From Planctomycetota bacterium (lineage in GTDB: Bacteria > Planctomycetota > UBA8742 > UBA2392): a DNA stretch of 64,000 bases. Each line of letters opens with the position of its first letter. The first letter of the stretch is position 1. This document shows positions 59,840 to 64,000 of the stretch, piece after piece. The translations under genes were made by a program, and so were the position numbers. The notes below the pieces were generated by a model. It did no database searches. It saw only the letters and a list, made by a program, of their open reading frames with translations, and was not told where the DNA came from. The DNA lies in assembly GCA_019912315.1 (NCBI GenBank), contig JAIOJA010000016.1, forward strand, positions 62,001 through 126,000, given 5' to 3'.

Positions 59840-62026
59840 TTAGAACCCCGCCACTGCGTTGATCGCTGCCACTACGTCGTCCGCCTGGGGGAGGATGGCC
59901 GGCTCGAGGGTCAGGGCGAAGGGGACGGGGCTGAACTTGGCTCCTACCCTTTCTACTGGGGCATCCAGATACTCGAAGGCGTGCTTGGCGATCCAGGCGG
60001 CGATCTCGCCGCCGAAGCCGGCGAATTCGGGGCCTTCGTGGGCTACTACTACGCGCCCGGTTTTCTTGACCCACTCGAGGATGGTTTCGGTGTCGAGGGG
60101 GACGAGGCTGCGGAGGTCGATTACGGCTACGGAGATTCCCCCGGCCTTCCGGCCGGGGCTGGGGGCGTTTTCTGCCGCCTGCCGCCTGCCGCCTTCCGCC
60201 TCTTCGTCTGAGTTGCCGCTAGCTGACGCGTCGCGCTCAAAACTTTCCGCTGCCTTCAAACTTGCCATGAGCGCGTTGCCGTAGGTGAAGACTACTACGT
60301 CGGTGCCTTCGCGCCTTACGCGGGCCTTTCCGAAGGGGACGTGGAAGTCTTCGGGGATCTGGCTGCGGGTGCGCGGGTCGTTGTAGAGGGCCTTGGGCTC
60401 AAGGAAGAGTGTTGGCCCGCGGCTCTTCATGGCGGTGCGCGCCAAACCGTAGGCGTCGTCCGCAAACGTCGGATAAACAATCCGCACGCCCGGAATATTC
60501 GCGAGGCTGCCTTCAATTGTCTGGCTGTGGTACAGGCCGCCGCCGATGAAGCCGCCGCTTGCCAGGCGAATCAGCACGTTCGGCGTGAACTGGCCCTTGG
60601 TGCGGTAGTAGTCGTGGGCGCACTCGACGTACTGGTCCATGGCCGGCCAGAAGTAGTCGGCGAATTCGGCACCTTCCACGACGACGCGAATCTTGTCGTT
60701 CAAGCGCGTGAAGCCGTTGGCCGTGCCCATGATGAAATTCTCGGCGATGGGCGCGTTGAAGACTCGCTCTTTGCCGAACTCCGCCTGGAAGCCCTTGGTA
60801 ACAAGGAAGATGCCTTCCTTTTCCTTGTTGGCGATGTCCTGGCCCCACAGGAAAGTATCCGGGTTTTCACGGAACTCGGCGCGCAGCCCGGCGTTGATGC
60901 CCTGCCTCAGCGTCAGGCCTTTGCCCTTGGTGTCTTCGAGGGCTTCGGCATATTTGACGCCTTCGGCGTCCCCCCGCCCTTTCAGGCGGGGCTCTGATTG
61001 CTGTTGGCTTGGCTCGTAGGGTTCGGCGAATACGAAGTCCTGCGCTGTGGCCGGGTCCGGCTTGGGCGCGTTTTCGCCATACTCGCGGGCGAGGTTGAAC
61101 TCGTTCTGCGCTTCTTCTTCAAGGGCCTTGAGCGCAGCCTCATCGAGGTGCCCCTCGTCCAGCAGCCACTGTCTGAAGATCGGCAGCGGGTCGTGCGCCT
61201 TGGCGGCCTTGAGCTCTTTTTCGTCGCGATAAAGCTGGTGGTTGTCGCTGTTGCTGTGGCTGCCGATGCGCGCGCACATGGCGTACACGATCGGCACGCC
61301 GCGACCGGCCTTGGCGTATTCAGTGGCTTCGTGCATGGCGGCAAAGCAGGCGATTACGTCGCGCCCGTCCACGTTCCAGATTTTGGCGCCGTCGAGGCCC
61401 TTGAAATTGTCAGCTGTAACTTCGTTCGCCGTTTGGTCTTCCTTGGGGACGCTGATGCCGTAGCCGTTGTCCTGCATGACGGTGACGACGGGCAGGCGCT
61501 CCTTGGAAATGCCGTTCAGGGCCTCGAAGACGTAGCCTTCGGAGGCGGACGACTCGCCAAAGCTTGCGTAGGCGACGCTGTCTTCTTTGTAGTACTTGAT
61601 GGCCCGCCCAAGGCCGGCGGCGTGCTGGATATGATTCGAAACGCAACTGCTGACGTTGTGAATGTTGATCTCGGGCTTGGCGAAGTGGTTGCTCATGTGG
61701 CGCCCGCCGCTGGCAACGTCTTCGTCTTTGCTGAGCCCGTTCAGGATGATTTCTTTGGCGGTAAGCCCCGCGGCCAGGGCAGTGGTGAGGTCGCGGTAAT
61801 AAGGAAACAGATGGTCCTGCCCGGCGCGGAAAGTCGCGCCCAGTGCAAGCTGGATGGCGTCGTGCCCGGCGTTGGGGGCGTGGTAGCTCCAGCCCATGGC
61901 CTTGCGCAGGAAGTTGGGGGCTTCGTCGTCGATCAGGCGCCCCAGGTAAAGGGTTTTGTAGGCCTTTTCGTGCCCCGGATAGTTGGGAGGCAGCTTGGTT
62001 TTGGATTTGTTTTTGGTCTTGGGCAT
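59840..62026 (-). CDS. 2-oxoisovalerate/2-oxoacid dehydrogenase E1, fused alpha and beta subunits
   Basis: 728 residues, GAGAAGAC before ATG 62026. Alpha half (about 25-340): 'DHLFPYYRDLTTALAAGL', 'GGRHMSNHF', thiamine-pyrophosphate motif 'SFGESSASEGYVFEALNGISKERLPVVTVMQDNGYGIS'. Beta half (about 365-728): 'NAPIAENFIMGTANGFTRL', 'VVVEGAEFADYFWPAMDQYVECA', 'IRLASGGFIGGGLYHSQTIEG', 'EPKALYNDP', 'VDLRSLVPLDTETI'-like end. It decarboxylates branched-chain or other 2-oxo acids in the E1-E2-E3 complex. Two stretches look inserted at the DNA level: the alpha-beta linker and a Ser/Glu/Arg-rich loop near residue 625-650. Confidence 0.93.
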   Translation of the reverse strand: MPKTKNKSKTKLPPNYPGHEKAYKTLYLGRLIDDEAPNFLRKAMGWSYHAPNAGHDAIQLALGATFRAGQDHLFPYYRDLTTALAAGLTAKEIILNGLSKDEDVASGGRHMSNHFAKPEINIHNVSSCVSNHIQHAAGLGRAIKYYKEDSVAYASFGESSASEGYVFEALNGISKERLPVVTVMQDNGYGISVPKEDQTANEVTADNFKGLDGAKIWNVDGRDVIACFAAMHEATEYAKAGRGVPIVYAMCARIGSHSNSDNHQLYRDEKELKAAKAHDPLPIFRQWLLDEGHLDEAALKALEEEAQNEFNLAREYGENAPKPDPATAQDFVFAEPYEPSQQQSEPRLKGRGDAEGVKYAEALEDTKGKGLTLRQGINAGLRAEFRENPDTFLWGQDIANKEKEGIFLVTKGFQAEFGKERVFNAPIAENFIMGTANGFTRLNDKIRVVVEGAEFADYFWPAMDQYVECAHDYYRTKGQFTPNVLIRLASGGFIGGGLYHSQTIEGSLANIPGVRIVYPTFADDAYGLARTAMKSRGPTLFLEPKALYNDPRTRSQIPEDFHVPFGKARVRREGTDVVVFTYGNALMASLKAAESFERDASASGNSDEEAEGGRRQAAENAPSPGRKAGGISVAVIDLRSLVPLDTETILEWVKKTGRVVVAHEGPEFAGFGGEIAAWIAKHAFEYLDAPVERVGAKFSPVPFALTLEPAILPQADDVVAAINAVAGF
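60139..60200. repeat. Palindrome plus GCCGCCT tandem repeat inside the E1 gene
   Basis: CCCCGGCC-TTCC-GGCCGGGG (60139-60158) followed at about 60171-60200 by repeated GCCGCCT heptamers. Encodes the loop 'GGRRQAAENAPSPGRKAGG', atypical of the fold. Confidence 0.8.
60972..60991. repeat. Palindromic repeat inside the E1 gene at the alpha-beta junction
   Basis: CCCCGCC (60972-60978) and GGCGGGG (60985-60991), loop of six. Encodes 'EPRLKGRGDAEG' in the linker joining the two E1 halves. Confidence 0.8.
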
Positions 62027-62370
62027 GTCTTCTCGAAGCTAGTAGCGGCTAATCGAACCGGACTTTGTATCAAAAACCGGTGCACGGCGCGACGATTCCA
62101 TAAGGGCGGAGCGGTCTGCGCAAGTATCTGTTTACGGGAGGGTTAGTGGTGCTTTCAACAACGGGGAAAAGCCGTCAGGAATCCCGCCCGCGCGAGTGGC
62201 GCAGCGTATGCAGTACCACGAGCCGTGCGGGTTGCGCTCGGGACGATCGTGCTGTTTCCCGGCGCGCCGGCCTGGGTTGGAATGGTGACCCTCGGCCGTT
62301 TGTCTGCGCGCCCGCCCCCGACAGCTTCTCCACACTGCGCCGCTGTCGCGAGGGCTAGTACACTCCCGGC
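62027..62370. other. Intergenic region between divergent genes
   Basis: 344 bases separating the divergently transcribed E1 gene and the AddB-like gene. No gene or RNA recognised; short frames in it have poor codon use. It should hold two promoters, but I find no convincing -35/-10 pair. Confidence 0.4.
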
Positions 62371-64000
62371 ATGGGGATTGAGCTGCTGCGAGTTCCGCTT
62401 GAGGCTGACGTCTCGGGCTTCGTTGCCGCGCTGCTGCGCGACGCCGCAAGGGCAAGCGCGCCGTTTGCGCCGGCCCCCGTCATCTACATGGGTGCCAATG
62501 AGCGCCGCGCGCGAGCCATCAGCCGCGCGGCCGGCGAGCAATACCCGGAGGGCACGCCGGACCGCGTCGCGCGCGAACTGCTGAGGCTGACGGCGCCGAC
62601 GCTGGTCCTGCGCGGCGAGGTTGAGCGGGACTTCGATTTCTTCGGCGCGCTCGCCGCCACCCTGGATGAGTTGGGAGAAAAACGCCGCCCGGGGCGCGCA
62701 CTCGTTGACGAGCTGCTGATCGCCTGGAAGCGCCTGGCGCAGGCTGTCCCACCCAACCAACGGGGCGATCTCGGCTGGCTGTCCCAGCTGGGGCGACGCG
62801 GCGAATTGCTTGGCGGCGTCGTGCGCCGCTACCTCGAGCGCCTGAAACAGACCGGGCAGTATGACCCGGAAGACGCCCCTTGGCTGGCCGCGACGCACTG
62901 CGATGCACGGCCGAAACTCGTGGTCGCCGACGACCTTGACCGCATCACCCCTGCCCGCGAGGCCTTCCTGCGCGCGCTTGCGGACAGGGCCGAGCGCACC
63001 CTGATTATCCTGCGCGGCAACCGCGAGGCGCTGCCCTTTCTCGCGGATGCTCACGAAGTTTCCCAGCAGCTGATGTTCGCCACGGAGGGCAGCGTCGTCA
63101 GCGAGCGGGAGTGGCCCGTGCGCCCGCTGGGCCATGCCTGCCGCGTGTGGCTTGGCGACGAGCCCCTCACCGCGCCGATCGCGCTGTTGCGCCCGCCGAC
63201 TCGGGGGGCCGAAGTACGCGAGGCCGCCCGGCTGATCAAGCGCGCGTACGCGGAAGGCATCGCCCCCGGGGATATCTGCGTGGCAATGCCGTCGCCGGGC
63301 GCCTACCGCGAACTGATTGAAGAGACCTTCACGGCATCCGGCATTCCGTACGACGCGCCGTTTGAGCTGCCCCTGGACGAAACGGCACCCGTGGCGGCGC
63401 TGCTGGATCTGCTGCGCACCGCCCGCAACGGACTGGAACGCAACGAGTTGCTGGACGCCCTGGCCTCGCCGTTTCTGCCGTTTGAAGCCTCCGACGAAGA
63501 CGCGCGCCTGCGGATACACGGGAGCCTCGATGCAGTCACGCGCGATGTGTATGTCGTGGGAGGGCGTGATGTCCGCCGGGACTGGCTGGACAAGCTTGAG
63601 GCCGCCGCGCACCCCGAGCGCGACGTGATTCTTGAGCCCGCACGGCACATCCTGCAATTGCTGGCGCCCTTCACAAAACGCCAGGCGCGCGCCGTGAGTT
63701 TTTTCGAGGCCCTGGAAACGCTGCTGGGGGCGTGCGGCGCCCCGCGCGTCGCGAAGGCGGACAGCCGCGCCGGCGCCGCCAACGCTTCTCTGCACGCCGG
63801 CGCACTTCACGCGTTCACCGGGCTGCTGCATGAAATGCGCGAGGAATTCCGGCGCATTGGAAACCCGGACATGCCGGTCGGCGAGTTGTCGCGTGCCCTG
63901 CTTGAGCAGGCGCGCGCGCGCAGTGTCCGCCCGCCGGAAGGGGACGCGCCCCGTGTGCGCGTGCTGGGTCTGCGCGAGCTGCGCGGCATGTCGATCCGGC
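62371..64000 (+). CDS. AddB-like helicase/PD-(D/E)XK nuclease (5' part, runs off the window)
   Basis: 543 codons from ATG 62371 without a stop, continuing beyond the window. 'PAPVIYMGANERRARAISRAAGEQYP' begins an inactive helicase-like N-terminus; 'KLVVADDLDRITPAREAFLRALADR' is the Walker-B-like step; 'EAARLIKRAYAEGIAPGDICVAMPSPGAYRELIEETFTASGIPYDAPF' and the adjacent 'VRVLGLRELRGMSIR' are the UvrD-like C-terminal motifs of AddB and related recombination nucleases. In AddAB the complex resects double-strand breaks for RecA. The nuclease domain, if present, lies past the end. addA is not visible. Confidence 0.82.
   Translation, partial: MGIELLRVPLEADVSGFVAALLRDAARASAPFAPAPVIYMGANERRARAISRAAGEQYPEGTPDRVARELLRLTAPTLVLRGEVERDFDFFGALAATLDELGEKRRPGRALVDELLIAWKRLAQAVPPNQRGDLGWLSQLGRRGELLGGVVRRYLERLKQTGQYDPEDAPWLAATHCDARPKLVVADDLDRITPAREAFLRALADRAERTLIILRGNREALPFLADAHEVSQQLMFATEGSVVSEREWPVRPLGHACRVWLGDEPLTAPIALLRPPTRGAEVREAARLIKRAYAEGIAPGDICVAMPSPGAYRELIEETFTASGIPYDAPFELPLDETAPVAALLDLLRTARNGLERNELLDALASPFLPFEASDEDARLRIHGSLDAVTRDVYVVGGRDVRRDWLDKLEAAAHPERDVILEPARHILQLLAPFTKRQARAVSFFEALETLLGACGAPRVAKADSRAGAANASLHAGALHAFTGLLHEMREEFRRIGNPDMPVGELSRALLEQARARSVRPPEGDAPRVRVLGLRELRGMSIR

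Noticed and set aside
62155-63831. A 558-codon minus-strand open frame over the AddB-like gene
   Set aside because: Antisense shadow; residues are Arg/Gly/Ala-rich with no motifs, whereas the plus-strand frame has AddB-type motifs and runs without a stop to the window end.

Overview
The window is high-G+C bacterial DNA from a diderm (Gram-negative-type) organism: it carries a LolA-like lipoprotein carrier, an O/P-type porin, a DUF481 outer-membrane barrel, several lipobox proteins and a muramoyl-alanine amidase. The gene set (a very large Ser/Thr kinase with WD40 repeats, an ECF sigma factor fused to a membrane-anchored C-terminal domain, FG-GAP proteins, a Cu-monooxygenase-type C-terminus, many secreted proteins of unknown role, fused E1 alpha/beta dehydrogenase, bacillithiol-type deacetylase) best fits the Planctomycetota/PVC part of the tree; that placement is inference from gene style, not from a marker gene.

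Layout. 1-8.5 kb: end of a Cu-monooxygenase-like gene, a coiled-coil secreted protein, a DegT/DnrJ aminotransferase, the giant kinase, a Cys/Met-metabolism PLP enzyme. 9-14.3 kb: four tandem DUF4139-type secreted paralogues. 14.3-22 kb: orphan adenine methyltransferase, Ig-like/cyclophilin fusion, haem-copper oxidase-like membrane protein, 3-methyladenine glycosylase, ECF sigma fusion, dihydrolipoyl dehydrogenase. 22-32 kb: FG-GAP protein interrupted by one in-frame TGA, exonuclease, EF-hand protein, peptidase-MA protein, large membrane protein, M19 dipeptidase, lipoprotein, nadC. 32-38.8 kb: a probable independent small RNA, P-domain protein, porin, mini cytochrome c, metal/B12-binding-like protein, bshB1, TPR protein, LolA-like protein. 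38.9-40.9 kb: an aromatic amino acid operon (prephenate dehydratase, then chorismate mutase-DAHP synthase) behind a textbook leader-peptide attenuator. 41-51 kb: response regulator, FMN glutamate-synthase-like protein, amidase, HEAT protein, moeA, histidine kinase plus response regulator, DUF481 protein, lipoprotein, tRNA-Pro. 51-64 kb: mtnA, an HTH protein and partner, SpoU methyltransferase, a 900-residue MORN-like lipoprotein, GYF-like, DUF4261-like and TerB-like proteins, a glyoxalase-fold protein, fused 2-oxoacid dehydrogenase E1, and the 5' part of an AddB-like helicase-nuclease that runs off the end.

The most notable signals are: (1) the FG-GAP gene whose only defect is a TGA followed by Cys and by a small hairpin with an AGGUC loop at the correct distance for a bacterial SECIS, i.e. 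a candidate new selenoprotein; (2) a Phe/Tyr-rich leader peptide with terminator and antiterminator in front of the aromatic genes; (3) a promoter-plus-22-bp-stem-plus-T-run unit at 32.23-32.43 kb that looks like an unidentified structured RNA; (4) a family of palindromic repeats scattered between genes and, strikingly, inside genes, where they encode part of two signal peptides and two loops of the E1 dehydrogenase. No CRISPR array, insertion sequence, prophage or rRNA was seen.
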